NCBI GenBank assembly: GCA_030761205.1
Contig: JAULJL010000002.1
Coordinates: forward strand, 18,889,010 to 18,953,009
Source: Fremontodendron californicum
Taxonomy: Eukaryota > Streptophyta > Magnoliopsida > Malvales > Malvaceae
Reading direction: 5' to 3'
Length of the DNA stretch: 64,000 nt
The position numbers and the translations under genes were made by a program. The notes beneath the pieces were generated by a model. The model was not told where the DNA came from, did no database searches, and saw nothing but the letters and a program-made list of their open reading frames with translations. Shown here in pieces: positions 8,608 through 20,443 of the stretch. Within the stretch, counting starts at the first letter, position 1. Every line of letters begins with the position of its first letter.

Positions 8608-10841
8608 TGTTGGGAATTCAGTACCTCGGGCTCATGCATAAACATACTTATCAAAGTGCAGTGGAAATAAAGAAAGAAGCACCCGAAGTACAACAGGATC
8701 TTAGGCTTGTGTTTGCATAAGTTTATAACATTCAAAAACAATTAAATCATCCATAAGATTTAGAAGTTACCTACTTAAGGTATCGTAACCTTAAGTTGCA
8801 GATCCTAATCTCGAATCCAAGATCTACAAAGCTTCTAACTCGTCCAAGACCATAAGAAGCACAATTGTCCTTCCTCTAGAGCTAGTCCACACGAACAGCT
8901 GATGGATCCTTCTCTAAGGTATGGCGATTCACTTGTGCTAGCAAGTTGATCATAAGATCACAATAAAAAGGTCTATATTCTTATCTCTTTCTCCTTTAAT
9001 CAATCTCACTCAACTAGGCGAAGAATCGGCAAGAAGAACACCAAGATAGGAGGAATTGCGACAAGCCTTAGGGAGCTTAGGGAGGCTGCGATTTCAGCTT
9101 TTTGCTAAGTTAGATTTCTCTTCTTGAAACCAAACTTTTTCTTAAGCAAAATCAGATTATCACAAAAAGAATAGATCTAGCTTGGGTGGCTACAACCTCT
9201 AAATAACTTTATATAGTGATGCATACCCTAATCCTTATCTCCCTATGCTTGGCCGGGCATGTGTTACTTGTTGCACAAGATTTTCATTAATCCACTTGGA
9301 CTTAAACTATTTAATTCTAAGATGGATCAATAGGCCCATTATATTATCTAATAATAATAATGGTCCAACAATCTTAATGCCTTAAGTTGGGCCAACCATC
9401 CTTAATGGACAGTCCTAAATTAGAATAGTAGCTTTGGACCCTTTCTAATTTGTCATGCTTATTTATTAGATAGATTAATTTCTAAAAGAAAGTAATTTAA
9501 TTCTCAATTAAATTTTCTTTCTCCTCATGAATCAATTCATTTCATTAATCTATTAATATCATCTCATGATATTATTCCAATATAGTATAGTCAATCGTAA
9601 TTCACTTTGCACATCTATAAGTCAAAGTCGACTATTGCACTAGATAAGACTTCTTGATTCCCCTTATCTTATTAAGATATTGTCATTGGAATTCTCAATC
9701 TCAATTATGTCTTAATTCATCTCAATTGAACTTCTTCAATTGAGTCCTTAATATAGATCTTTTCTTTCCATTAAGTTTTACCTTAATAGAATACCATGTT
9801 TAATCCATTCATATATGTTCTTAAGTGTATGACCCTCTAGGTTCCCAATATGCTGGCAATGATTATAAGTTAATCTGATTAACTTGTTATCATAGATCAA
9901 GAGCGGGATCTAGCAACCCATCATGACCACCCAAATACTATGAAGTCAGCATGACCTTTTAGAACCTTTCAGCAACCAGCTTGTCGGTGTAATACGGTCC
10001 TTTCACCATATATCTCGGATAGCACATGAGCATGGTGTAGTGTCTACTCATGATCAATCCATATTACTTCTTTGCAACTTATGATTAACCTTATGAATTT
10101 AGAGAAACAATTTTCTCCTAAATCTATTATGCTTTGGCCAAAGACTTAATCAAGTTAATCGTTGTCAAGAACAAACGAGATATGTCTCCAATATCATAGG
10201 GAGTGGTGAATCCTCTGTGGATCACTCATTCATCTTTGTATGATTCATGTCATACCCAATAACACCCTACTTTAAGCATACTCGTGATTGGGACCCATTT
10301 GTGATGAAATCTAAGTATGACACTCTCCATACAAGATGATCTGGTATCACAAGGCTGGTGACTAATTTACACGACTGGTACTAAAAGAACATTATCATAG
10401 ACACTAGAGTGATATATTACCAAAAGAAGTTCTCTTGGCGGGCCATGTTCAATGAACTTGTTCAACAGACAAGCACCTATATGTTATCCCAAGTATCCCA
10501 TACTTCAACCTGTATGAGATCGGTTGCTTACTTCATAAGTAAGAAGGCTTAACATATACCAGTCTTTGAGCATTGCCAATACCCCGTCCTAGCAATACGA
10601 TGACCAGGAACAATTTGAGGAACAAGGCTTTGATGCATAAGGATCACATAATTATAACTCTTTATAATTTTTTTGCAAGGCCATTATGTTCCATGGGCTT
10701 CATCTGATTAGTACTTAATAACACCTTATTATTGTACTAGCATGAAGGAAAACCTTGTATCACTATAATCATAGTGAAGGGTATGCTTTATTGACTTTGT
10801 ATCCCAAGCTCAATCTGCTTGACCTAGGGCATACACCTACA
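8608..10841 (-). repeat. 3' LTR of the copia-type element
   Basis: Plus-strand ends are TGTTGGG and CCTACA, forming TG...CA on both strands. It matches 13823-16051 along its length with scattered substitutions and small indels. There is no gene in it. Confidence 0.85.
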
Positions 10842-10854
10842 ATCTCCCACTTGC
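10842..10854 (-). promoter_or_regulatory. Polypurine tract of the copia-type element
   Basis: On the minus strand this reads GCAAGTGGGAGAT just before the LTR start TGTAGGTGTATGCCC, a common copia arrangement. Confidence 0.75.
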
Positions 10855-10882
10855 ACCAAGCCAACACTAACGCATCCAATGC

Positions 10883-11518
10883 CTAACTCTTTCGTTTAGT
10901 AATTGTGTCTCTACAAGGACATAGCTTATGTGCATCAAGAATATGCTTTGTCATATATATGATAATCTTATTATCAAGGTTAATAATTCGGATCACAACG
11001 AGACTTAGATTCCATTCATAGCTCCCAGGTAATGAAGAAAGAATTAGATCAATGCTTAGATCATAATACATAACCCATCCTATATGCTCCAATCGGGTAA
11101 TATACCTTATCATCTTAAGCACATGAGGCCTCACTGGGCTTCCCTCTGACATCTTTGTTTGGAACAATTCCTTTGAGATGTCAAATCTCTCAATGTTATT
11201 CTCCTTAGCGAATAGTTCTCTAAGGTTAAGGATGTTGTCTTGAGCATTCATAGCCTCATGCTGCTTTTGGAGATCGGGTGCCATACTAGCCAACATCACA
11301 CATGTTGCTTGTACGAGATAATCTCTATGAACTCTATAGGCCACCCTATTCTCCTTAGTTGCATTAGCGGCAGACACATCTAGGATGGACTCATCAAGAA
11401 CATAAGCTTTCTTTTCCTATGTCAAGACAATCTTAACATTGCAACACCAGTCAACGAAGTTTGGCCCAGTTAACTTATTAGCATCAAGTATGCTTCTCAG
11501 TGATACTGCATTTTCCAT
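10883..11518 (-). pseudogene. Copia gag fragment
   Basis: The minus-strand frame starts at ATG 11518 (MENAVSLRSILDANKLTG, the usual copia gag opening). It has a TAG at codon 34 (11417-11419), then stays open to 10883. Recognisable parts are the CVMLASMAPDLQKQHE segment, the ISKELFQTKMSEGSPV segment and the HVLKMIRYI helix of the UBN2-type gag domain. The C-terminal zinc knuckle and all of pol are lacking. It would have built virus-like particles in the cytoplasm. The early stop and truncation make it inactive. Confidence 0.8.
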
Positions 11519-13804
11519 TTTAGCGTTTATATCCTATATGAATCAAAACATTTAACAGTCAATAAACAGCAAGTAGTAATCATTTATGTCAGGATTTAAT
11601 ACTTAAATAATAGCCCTCTACTACTACTTCGAGAAATTTAACTCTTAAACTTCTTAATGAGCTTGGACCCCTTTCATTCCAGCATAACCTTGAGTGACTC
11701 AACAAGCTATGTTGAAACTAATTGAGTAGGTAACTTATTTTACAGTTACATCTCTATGCAACTCTTAGATCCAGTTAGGTGACAACTCTTTGCCAAAATA
11801 CATCATATGCATTTCACCTAACTTTGGCTCTAAATGTCATGTGATAAAGTTTTAAAGCATCCGGATAACATAACACCTAGTTGAGTAACCACCTTCAATA
11901 ACTCAAACATGTTCGTACATAAGTTTGACCTTGAGTGACTCAACAAGCCTCCGAATGGAAGAACTCTGGTTATCTTGTTATGATGGTGGAAGGCAACTTA
12001 TCATGCGTAACATGGACTCAATCTAATTTAATGAGGGATTTCATTTAAATTTTATATAGGTCTCATTGATTTCAAACTTGATTGACATGCATAGCATTCA
12101 TTCAATTACATACATCGCATATATATAATTCAAAATAAATCTATCATATGCAATCTACTAAGACGATTATGGACTTTATTGTAGTATAGTTTCCTTGAGC
12201 CATTAGGAAACTAGTTGGTTAAATTCCTAGGGGATACCATACATAGTCTTCGAAAGCTTTCTTGGTAATCTCCTTGGTTGCTTTTTCTTGTCGCCTTGTA
12301 TCCTTACAAACTTGGAATTTACATAAATTCTACTTCCTACACTAAATCTATATCTATAAAGAATATAACAGTTACATTGCTTTATCAGAAACCTCGAGTT
12401 ACATTCGAGGGGAGTTAGATGAGAACAGAATTTACAACTCCATAATGAAAAAGATAAGGCAGGGTGCGCAAACCCTATTATAAAATACCAATAAGAAAAT
12501 TCAACCATACATTCCCTAGTCATACTAATGTCTAGTCCATAACCATCCTTCATGCATACATAATCATATTATAAGCATGAAATATAAACATGCATAGTCA
12601 ATATCACCTAGTGGCCTTGTGTACTATTTGCATAAATTGTCACCAAATAAATCTGAGACAATTTATCAAATCATTCTAGCAATTTTGGTTCCAACCATTA
12701 AAACACTTTTAATAACATCTTAACAATTAAGAAGGCTATCTTGAAATTGAACTTTACTTAACTTTTAGGTTGCTTGTCTTAATTAGGACCAAACATTCTA
12801 GCATGCTCAAAATCCTAAACCTTTTAGGACTTCTATTTTTGTCTTATACCAGATCTTTAAGTTTGCAATCCATCCTAACTTTTTAGGAATTTAAAGTCTT
12901 ATTAGGTAAATCTTACCTAATCATACTACATGTTTCTCCTAACCTTTAGGATTCACACACCCACTAGGAAATAGTTTCCTTGTTAGAGCAAGACTATAAC
13001 TCTTAGTGTTCTAGGTGTAGGCAATCTCTTTGGCCATCGAATGGTCGCTGCCAGCCAGTGATCAGACTATTGTATGCCATCAACATGTGGCTACTGGATT
13101 CTCAACAAGAGCCTAATGACTGCCCCTTATAATTGTACTCAATTCGGCAACAATTGCCTCCTTGGTGTTTTGGTTCGGCCCTACTAGCATGTAGCAACAA
13201 TTGCCACCTTGTCCAGTCATGTTCCATGCCTAAACCATCTATCATAGATTAATCATATTCACCTTAGATGCTGTACAAAATTCCTAGAAAACACGTGGAA
13301 CGTTTCCACACTCATGCTCAAATTTTATGGCATGCAAACACCTACAAAATTGTCCAAAAAAAATCAGCATTGTAGTAACGTCTCATGTCCAAAAAACAAC
13401 TTTGCTTAAACGTTTTAAGCTCAGATCAATTTTGTAACTTCAATGGCAGCATATAATATAAAATTTCCAGATCTAAAACATCTATAAAATCAATTTTATA
13501 TCATCTCCAAATCAGCTTACAAAACTTGACTCAAAACTATGTTTTTGACATCAAAACTAGTTGGGTTTACTAAGACATGTCATGGCATTAATCTTTGTTG
13601 ATCAAAACAATTTTAATCTACCGTTTAAACAATTTTAAACATGATTAAAGTCATTATATAGCTTCTATCCAGATTTAACAAAATAAAGAAAATAATATTT
13701 CTTTTCAAACATAGGAACCGAAATCATGCTAAAATCAATACACAACACTTTAACTTGTACATCACCAAGAATTGACATGCATAAACCTTATGTAAACAAC
13801 ATAA
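11519..13804 (-). other. Non-coding interior (leader side) of the copia-type element
   Basis: About 2.3 kb between the primer site and gag, AT-rich, with no protein match that I recognise on either strand. A stretch repeated at about 11680-11710 and 11930-11950 (CCTTGAGTGACTCAACAAGC) is the only structure seen. Confidence 0.6.
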
Positions 13805-13821
13805 CCTTGGCTCTAATACCA
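13805..13821 (-). promoter_or_regulatory. Primer binding site, initiator tRNA-Met type
   Basis: The minus strand reads TGGTATTAGAGCCAAGG, one change from the common TGGTATCAGAGC primer site. It lies one base from the end of the right LTR. It fixes the orientation of the element. Confidence 0.85.
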
Positions 13822-13822
13822 C

Positions 13823-16051
13823 TATTGGGAATTCACTACCTCGGGCTCATGCATAAACATAATAATAAAAGTGCAGTGAAAATAAACAAAGAAGCACCCG
13901 AAGTACAACAGGATCTTAGGCTTGTGTTTGCATAAGTTTATGACATTCAAAAACAATTAAATCACCCATATCATTTAGAAGTTACCTACTTAAGATATCG
14001 TACCTTAAGTTGCAGATCCTAATCTCGAATCCAAGATCTACAAAGCTTCCAACTCGTCCAAGACCATAAGAAGCACAATTGTCCTTCCTCTAGAGTAGTC
14101 CACACGAACAGCTGATGGATCCTTCTCTAAGGTATGGCGATTCACTTGTGCTACCAAGTTTATCATAAGATCACAATCAAAAGGTCTATATTCTTATCTC
14201 TTTCTCCTTTAATCAATCTCACTCAACTAGGTGAAGAAGCGGCGAGAAGAACACCAAGATAGGAGGAATTGCGGCAAGCCTTAGGGAGCCTAGGGAGGCT
14301 GCGACTTTAGCTTTTTGCTAAGTTAGAGTTCTCTTCTTGAAACCAAACTTTTTCTTAATCAAAATCAGAATATCACAAATAGAATAGAGCTAGCTTGGGC
14401 GGCTACAACCTCTAAATATCATTATATAGTGGCGCACACCCTAGTCCCTATCTCTCTATGCTTGGCTGGCCATGTGTTACTTGTTGCACAAGATTTTCAT
14501 TGATCCACTTGGACTTAAACTATTTAATTCTAAGATGGATCAATAGGCCCATTATATTATCTAATAATAGTAATGGTCCAACAATCTTAATGCCTTAAGT
14601 TGGGCCAACCATCCTTAGTGGACAGTCCTAAATTAGAATAGTCGCTTTGGACCCTTTCTAATTTTGTCATGCTTATTTATTGGATAGATTAATTTATAAA
14701 CGAAAGTAATTTAATTCTCAATTAAATTTTCTTTCTCCTAATGAATCAATTCATTTCATTAATCTATTGATATCATCTCATGATATTATTCCAATATAGT
14801 ATAGTCAATCGCAATTCACTTTGCACATCTATATGTCAAAGTCGATTAATACACTAGATAAGACTTCTTGATTCCTCTTATCTTATTAAGACATTGTCCT
14901 TGGATTTCTCCATATCAATTATGTCTTAATTCATCTACATTGAACTTCTTCAATTGAGACCTAAATATAGATCTTTTATTCCATTAATTTTTACCTTAAT
15001 AGAATACCATGTTTAATCCATTCATATATGTTCTTATGTGTGTGATCCTCTAGGTTCCCAATATGTTGGCAATTATTATAAGTTAATCTCATTAACTTGT
15101 TATCATAGATCAAGAGCGGGATCTAGCAACCTATCATGACCACCCAAATACTATGAAGTCAGCGTGATCTTTTAGAACCTTTCAGCAACCAGCCTGTCGG
15201 TGTAAAACGATCCTTTCACCATATATATCAGATAGCGCATGAGCATGGTGTAGTGTCTACTCATGATCAATCCATATTAGTTCTTTGCAACTTATGATTA
15301 ACCTTATGAATTTAGAGAAACAGCTTTCTCCTAAATCCATTATGCTTTGGCCAAAGACTTAATCAAGTTAATCGTAGTCAAGAACAAACGCAACGAGATA
15401 TGTCTCCAATATCACAAGGAGTTGTGAATCCTCTCTGGATCACTCATTCATCTTTGTATGGTTCATGTCATACCCAATAACACCCTACTTTAGGCATTGT
15501 CATGATTGGGACCCGTTCATGATGAAATCTAAGTATGACACTCTTCATACAGGATGACCTGGTATCACAAGTCTTAGGACTAATTTACACGACATGTACT
15601 AAGAGAACATTATCATAGACACTAGAGTGATATATTACAAAATGAAGTTCTCTTGGCGGGCCATGTTCAGTGAACTTGTTCAATAGACAAGCACCTATAT
15701 GTTATCCCAAGTATCCCATACTTCAACTTTTATGAGATCGGTGGCTTACTTCATAAGTAAGAAGGCTTAACATATACCAGTCTTTGAGCATTGCCAATGC
15801 CCCGTCTTGGAAATACGATGACCAGGAACTATTTGAGGAACAAAGCTTTGATGCATAAGGATCTCATAATTATAACTCTTTATAATTCCTTTGCAAGGCC
15901 ATTATGTTCCATGGGCTTCATCCGATTAGTACTTAATAACTCCTTATTATTGTACTAAAATGAAGGAAGACCTTGTATCACTATAATCATAGTGAAGGGT
16001 ATGCTTTATTGACTGTGTATAATCTGATTGGCTCTAGGGCATACACCAATA
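13823..16051 (-). repeat. 5' LTR of the copia-type element
   Basis: Pairs with 8608-10841. Its ends are mutated to TATTGGG and CCAATA, where the other copy has TGTTGGG and CCTACA. Confidence 0.85.
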
Positions 16052-16264
16052 TTTTGATGATGTGATAGTTATGTTGGAACAAGCTTTCGAGAAAGTCTTT
16101 GTGGATAAGGATGAAGAGCTGCAGGAAATGATGATCGACATGGCCGAAATAGAAGAGCTAGGGAATGAAAACACAAGTTCGATGGTGCGCCCATGTCCCC
16201 CAGGTTGCGAGTTGATGAATTGGAGTGTGACTGAACTTTCTTTAGTTTTTAACTCTACTCCAGA
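16052..16264 (+). pseudogene. TatA pol linker exon, right part
   Basis: Open frame (DDVIVMLEQAFEKVFVDKDE and on) continuing the 8497-8607 piece. It is acidic and helical at first, then has the MVRPCPPGCELMNW segment. It ends at the donor site at 16265; without splicing it would meet a TAA at once. This region joins protease to reverse transcriptase in Tat elements. No catalytic motif is present. Confidence 0.65.
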
Positions 16265-16479
16265 GTAATGCTCTTAATCAATCTTAATTGCCTCTTCCCA
16301 AGGGATTAAGAATCCATTTGTATGGGCTTATGGTTACAACTGTTCATTCAATAAATAAAAATCACGATGCATTTTCTTCATATTGATTTGTCCATATTCT
16401 TTCATTTTTCATTCTTTCATTCCTTCATTGTTGTTACCTATATGCCTTCCTATACTGTGTTTTCCTCACCTATTTACAG
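16265..16479 (+). other. 215-bp intron in Tat pol
   Basis: GT at 16265-16266 (CCAGA then GTAATG) and AG at 16478-16479 (TTTACAG) bound a T-rich, non-coding stretch. Joining the flanks completes a Glu codon and keeps the frame into PDTEYEDCP, whereas the unspliced frame stops at once. An intron between the protease and reverse-transcriptase parts is a known feature of Ogre elements. Confidence 0.8.
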
Positions 16480-17140
16480 GTTCCCAGATACGGAATATGA
16501 GGACTGTCCCATCAATAATTTTGAAATTGACTTTGAAAAACCCATTTGTGCAGGTCATTTTGATGTTGACGAAGATGTCGAAGATTGTGATTTACCTCCA
16601 GATCTGTTAAGAATAATAGAACAGGAGGAGAAACAAGTATAGCCCCATAAAAAGCCGTTGGAAGTGATTAATTTGGGGAAAGAGGAAGAAATAAAAACGG
16701 TCAAGATTGGAACTTCCATTTCACCATCGATAAAGCGAGAATTGATAATTTTACTTTAGTTATATGTCGATAAGTTTGCATGGTCATACCAAGACATGCA
16801 AGGGTTGGAATCTAATATCATAATTCATAAACTTCAATTAAAAGCAGATTGCAAGCCGATTTAGCAGAAGCTGAGAAGAATGAGGCCCGAAATGCTATTG
16901 AAAATAAAGGAAGAGGTGAAGAAGCAATTTGATGCCGGATTCTTAGAAGTAGCAATATACCTGGAGTGGGTAGCAAACATTGTCCCGGTTTTGAAGAAAG
17001 ATGGCAAAGTATGGATGTGTGTCGATTATCGGGATCTAAATAAGGCAAGCCCTAAAGATAACTTCGCTCTGCCTCACATTGATACCCTAATGGACAATAC
17101 TGCTAAGAATTCGGTGTTTTCCTTCATGGATGGATTCTCG
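16480..17140 (+). pseudogene. TatA reverse transcriptase, N-terminal part
   Basis: One frame throughout, with TAG stops at 16640, 16757 and 16862. It starts with the acidic PDTEYEDCP linker, then the KFAWSYQDM segment that precedes Ty3/gypsy reverse transcriptase. Next are the fingers-and-palm motifs VPVLKKDGKVWMCVDYRDLN, KASPKDNFALPHID and FSFMDGFS, which holds the first catalytic Asp. The enzyme copies element RNA into DNA in the particle. The frame is cut at about 17140 by unrelated sequence just after the first catalytic motif; the rest resumes near 17779. Confidence 0.85.
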
Positions 17141-17778
17141 GATTGTTCAACATAGGTTATGATGAGAAAGATAGGTTGATCTAAGCAACAAACACATAAG
17201 CTCGAATTGTTCAACATAGGTTATGTTCCACTTTGCAATTAGCGAAAACTCTAATATAATCATTAATCACAAATTTCCACTTATGAATAGGAAATCAAGA
17301 CAATTACAGATCAAGACTCCTAAACTAGCATTAGGTAATTATCAAGATATATCTATTTTGCAACCTAAACAGATCAAGACAACATCATGAACAATTCTTA
17401 TTGAAGAACATAAGCAACTTTGATAGAAAATTAATGATAGATAGAATTTGAAAATCAATTACACAACATGTTCTAGGGCTTTGAAATCACCCCTTAACGA
17501 AAAAGGAATTTAGCTTTGCATAGGCATAGATAATATATATACATAAAACTAAAAAGAAAAATAAAAGAGTGGAGAAGAAGTAGATTGATAAAAATCAAAA
17601 CATGTCTAGTTTATGGCTCAAAAGATGGTATTTATAGGCTTCAAAACCTTGAGAACCCTTTCTTGCCGCACAAGGAAGTTTAGGGGGTCAAATTTGTGAG
17701 TTTTTATTTTTGGAAGGCTCGGCCAGCGCTGCAGCGCTGGCTCTCTGACTTTTGGGCACCACGGCGCCAGACTTCAGA
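17141..17778. mobile_element. Unidentified insertion replacing part of reverse transcriptase
   Basis: About 640 bases with no coding sequence separate two reverse-transcriptase blocks, and roughly 100 bases of pol are missing. A 20-base stretch (TTGTTCAACATAGGTTATG type) occurs at about 17143 and 17209. Read on the minus strand it has a TATA-like CTATAAATACC near 17634 and T-rich text, as in an LTR promoter and leader, so a partial LTR is possible. I found no clean target duplication. Confidence 0.5.
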
Positions 17779-18250
17779 TTGAAGAATGCTGGGGCAACAT
17801 ACCAAAGAGCCATGGTGACTTTGTTTCATGACATGATGCACAGTGAGATCGAAGTTTATGTCGATGATATGATCGTAAAGTCGTAAGGAGATGACGAGCA
17901 TATTGCGAATTTTAAGAAGCTCTTCAAACGGTTAAGGAAGTTCTAGCTTAAACTCAACCGATAAAGTGTACTTTCGGAGTTACCTCTAGAAAGCTACTAG
18001 GCTTTGTTGTTAGCAGGAAAGTGATTGACATTGATCCAGATAAAGTGAAAGCTATCCAGAACTTGCCTCCACCTCGTACTCAGAAGAAAATAAGAAGCTT
18101 TTTGGGTAGATTGAATTATATCGCTCGGTTCATCTCTCAACTAACCAATAAGTGGAACTCGATATTCAAGCTACTTTGAAAGCATGATCCGGGAGAATGG
18201 GATAAAGGATGCCAGATAGCCTTTGACAAAGTCAAGCATTATCTGTCAAA
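17779..18250 (+). pseudogene. TatA reverse transcriptase, C-terminal part
   Basis: Resumes with NAGATYQRAMVTLFHDMMH, then the catalytic YVDD box at 17857-17868 and the DMIVKS helix, followed by a TAA. Beyond it, pieces of the thumb and connection (the GFVVSRKVIDIDPDKVKAI and RSFLGRLNYIARFI segments) appear with a frameshift and stops. Both catalytic Asp residues of the box are kept, so decay is by stops and the upstream insertion rather than by loss of the active site. Confidence 0.85.
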
Positions 18251-18735
18251 CCCACCAATACTAATGCCGCCCATCCTAGGAAAGACACTGATATTGTATT
18301 TGTCAGTATTCAAAAAGTCCATGGGTTGTGTATTGGGGCAGTATTATGAAACTGCAAAGAAAGAACAAGCCATCTAAGAAGTTCACTGAGTTCGAATTGA
18401 AGTATTCATTAGTAGAAAGGCTTTGTTGTACCCTGAACTGGACTGTCCGAAGGCTCAGGCAATACATTTTGTGTCATACAAATTGGCTAATCGCAAAGTT
18501 ACATCCCTTCGAATAGATACTCGAGGCGCCATCATTTCTGGAAGAACAACGAGATGGCAAGTATTGCTTTTCGAATATGACATTGTGTATGTGAATCAAA
18601 AGGCTATAAAGGGTAGCGCCATAGCCGAATTCCTAGCAAGTCGAGCGGTGGAGGATTACGAGCCTCTGAATTTTGATTTCCTTGATGAAGACTTAATGTG
18701 TGTCTCGCAAGAAGATGGGACTTCCTCTGAGAAGA
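18251..18735 (+). pseudogene. TatA first RNase H domain (gypsy type), degraded
   Basis: Scattered over two frames: an opening like that of the gypsy domain (TLILYLSVFKKSMGCVLGQ), then YPELDCPKAQAIHFVSYKLANRK and RTTRWQVLLFEYDIVYVNQK. The last part (KGSAIAEFLASRAVEDYEPL, ending acidic) is the tether to the second RNase H. Frameshifts lie near 18340 and 18430. In the active protein it would degrade the RNA of RNA-DNA hybrids. Confidence 0.7.
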
Positions 18736-19247
18736 AAACCTAGAAAATGTATTTTGATGGTGCATCCAGTGCCATAGGGCACGGAATCGGTGCGGTGGTC
18801 ATATCCCCTGAGGAAGATTATTATCCTTTCACTTCCAGACTGGATTTTTATTGCACAAACAACACCACTGAATATGAGGCTTGTACTATAGGCCTTCGTG
18901 CTGCTATCGAAAAAAATATAAAGACGTTAGAGGTTTTCGAAGATTCAACCCTGGTAATATACCAATTGTGCGAAGAATGGGAAACTTGGGATACAAAGCC
19001 AATCCGATATCAAGAGCTTATACTAAGCTTGATTGAGGAGTTCAAAGAAGTAGGTTTCAATTACTTGGCCTGAGAAAAAACCGAATGGCAGATGCTTTAG
19101 CCACTTTATCGTCAATGTTTAAAGTGAACGAAGGGGCCAAAGTGTGCCAATCAAGATGAGCATATACGAGTCTCCTGCCCACTGCTTGAGTATCGAAGAA
19201 GAGGCGGATGGTCATCGTGGGTATTACGACATCTTGCAATACATTAA
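18736..19247 (+). pseudogene. TatA second RNase H domain (archaeal-like) and tether
   Basis: Open from 18747 to 19073 with the FDGAS opening (catalytic Asp), GIGAVVISPEEDYYPF, the RLDFYCTNNTTEYEAC block (catalytic Glu) and EDSTLVI, where Tat elements usually have GDSALVI. A frameshift near 19070 precedes the NRMADALATLSSMFK ending. The tether to integrase runs to 19247, where the Harbinger-like insertion interrupts it. An added archaeal-type RNase H just before integrase is characteristic of plant Tat elements. Confidence 0.8.
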
Positions 19248-20065
19248 GGGTAGGTTTGGTTCGATGAATCTTTCATTGCGGTTGGTAATAGGATTTCCCC
19301 TTACAAGATGACCAAGTCACATTCCCGTGAATCTTACATGCATGCGTTCAGTTGACTGTCCCTTCATTTAAGATGATCATGTTTGGGTGGCAGGAATGTA
19401 ACATTCTAAAATTCTCACATTACTGAAATACCCTTGTCTTTCTACAAGCCAATAGTAGATGGTGACCTGCAGTGAACCAAAACCCTCCCTTTATCCCTCC
19501 ATGATAATCAGGACAAACCAATGTGGCTTTAAAATTTTCAATTTCAATAATTTATAATATACTTACGATCCCTTAGTCCTCAACTTCCTCAACCACCATG
19601 GAAAGTTATTTGGAAAAATCAAGTTATACTAAGAGTTAAAATTTTCTTTATTTTTTTTTTAGCTTTGGGATCGCCCTCCTCCAACCTTCTTTTACAAAGA
19701 AGAATTATTTTTTCTCTTATCTGTCAACTGTGTAACATTGAGGTTGAAAATAGAAATCTCAATAACCCAAACATTGAGGATGGAACATTATTTCAGTATT
19801 AACAAAAAGAGAACTACTATTTAAGTCACAAAATAATGCTACAATTCTTAAATTATCAAGTATACACAAAATAAATTATACGCAAATACATTGATCAACA
19901 ACAAAATTTACCCTACATAAGTTGTTCAAATTTACAAGGAACTTAAAATCATTTGCCAATGTACAAAATAAGCAAAGTTGTGTAAACTCCAATAAAAATT
20001 CCCATAATTAATCCTTTATTATAATAAGAAGAATGAGATGCATAATTGCTAGTGCACATATCATT

Positions 20066-20443
20066 TCAATTTTTTTCAAATATTTCTTCATGTTGTTCCG
20101 TCACATTTAAGTTCCAATACTCTACAAATGCAGTTTCTGCATCCCTTCGATCCTTATATATCTTGTGACGGGCACCCCAATAACCCAAGACTTGCACTTT
20201 AGCTTCTACCCAAGTATTATAAATACCTGGTCTACGCCCGTCGAAAACAACGTAAGACTTTCCAATCATTTTTAAAAAACCTAAAAACATAAAGTAATTA
20301 TCAACATAATTTTCAAAACATCTAAAAACAACAACAATTATGTGCCACATTCTATGCATATCTATAGCATAGAAAATATGAAATTCAAAAGCTACAAGTA
20401 GACTTATATGTTTGATATGAAAATGAAGTTGACTTTGGCACAT
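20066..20443 (-). CDS. RNase H N-terminal hybrid-binding (viroplasmin-type) domain, cargo of the Harbinger-like element
   Basis: A 125-codon minus-strand frame. The informative part starts at the internal Met of MIGKSYVVFDGRRPGIYNTW and runs through EAKVQVLGYWGARHKIYKDR to DAETAFVEYW. This is the small beta-hairpin domain that binds RNA-DNA hybrids at the N-terminus of eukaryotic RNase H1 and in viroplasmin-like proteins. The preceding 60 residues look like untranslated or intronic DNA read through, and no RNase H catalytic domain follows, so this is probably an exon or fragment of a captured gene. Alternatives are a stand-alone plant protein of this family or a relic of an endogenous pararetrovirus. 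The domain is clear; the function of this copy is not. Confidence 0.65.
   Translation of the reverse strand: MCQSQLHFHIKHISLLVAFEFHIFYAIDMHRMWHIIVVVFRCFENYVDNYFMFLGFLKMIGKSYVVFDGRRPGIYNTWVEAKVQVLGYWGARHKIYKDRRDAETAFVEYWNLNVTEQHEEIFEKN

Larger units (their letters stand above)
8608..16051 (-). mobile_element. Non-autonomous copia-type LTR element, gag only, inserted in TatA
   Basis: Two LTRs of about 2.23 kb (8608-10841 and 13823-16051) flank a 3.0-kb interior. The primer site is on the minus strand beside the right LTR and the polypurine tract beside the left LTR, so the element runs right to left. The only coding trace is a gag fragment; no protease, integrase or reverse transcriptase is visible. 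Target copies are TTCTG (8603-8607) and TTTTG (16052-16056), one mismatch apart, and the TatA frame is continuous across them. The LTRs differ at many sites, so this insertion is clearly older than the Athila-like one. Confidence 0.85.

Noticed and set aside
8502..8720. A 72-codon gene across 8608
   Set aside because: The frame fuses TatA coding sequence to copia LTR sequence; the part after 8608 recurs in the other copia LTR at 13826-13935.
20066..20443. Endogenous pararetrovirus (caulimovirid) insertion
   Set aside because: Only the viroplasmin-type domain is present; no movement protein, coat, protease or reverse transcriptase of that group is nearby, and the domain is common in eukaryotic RNase H proteins.
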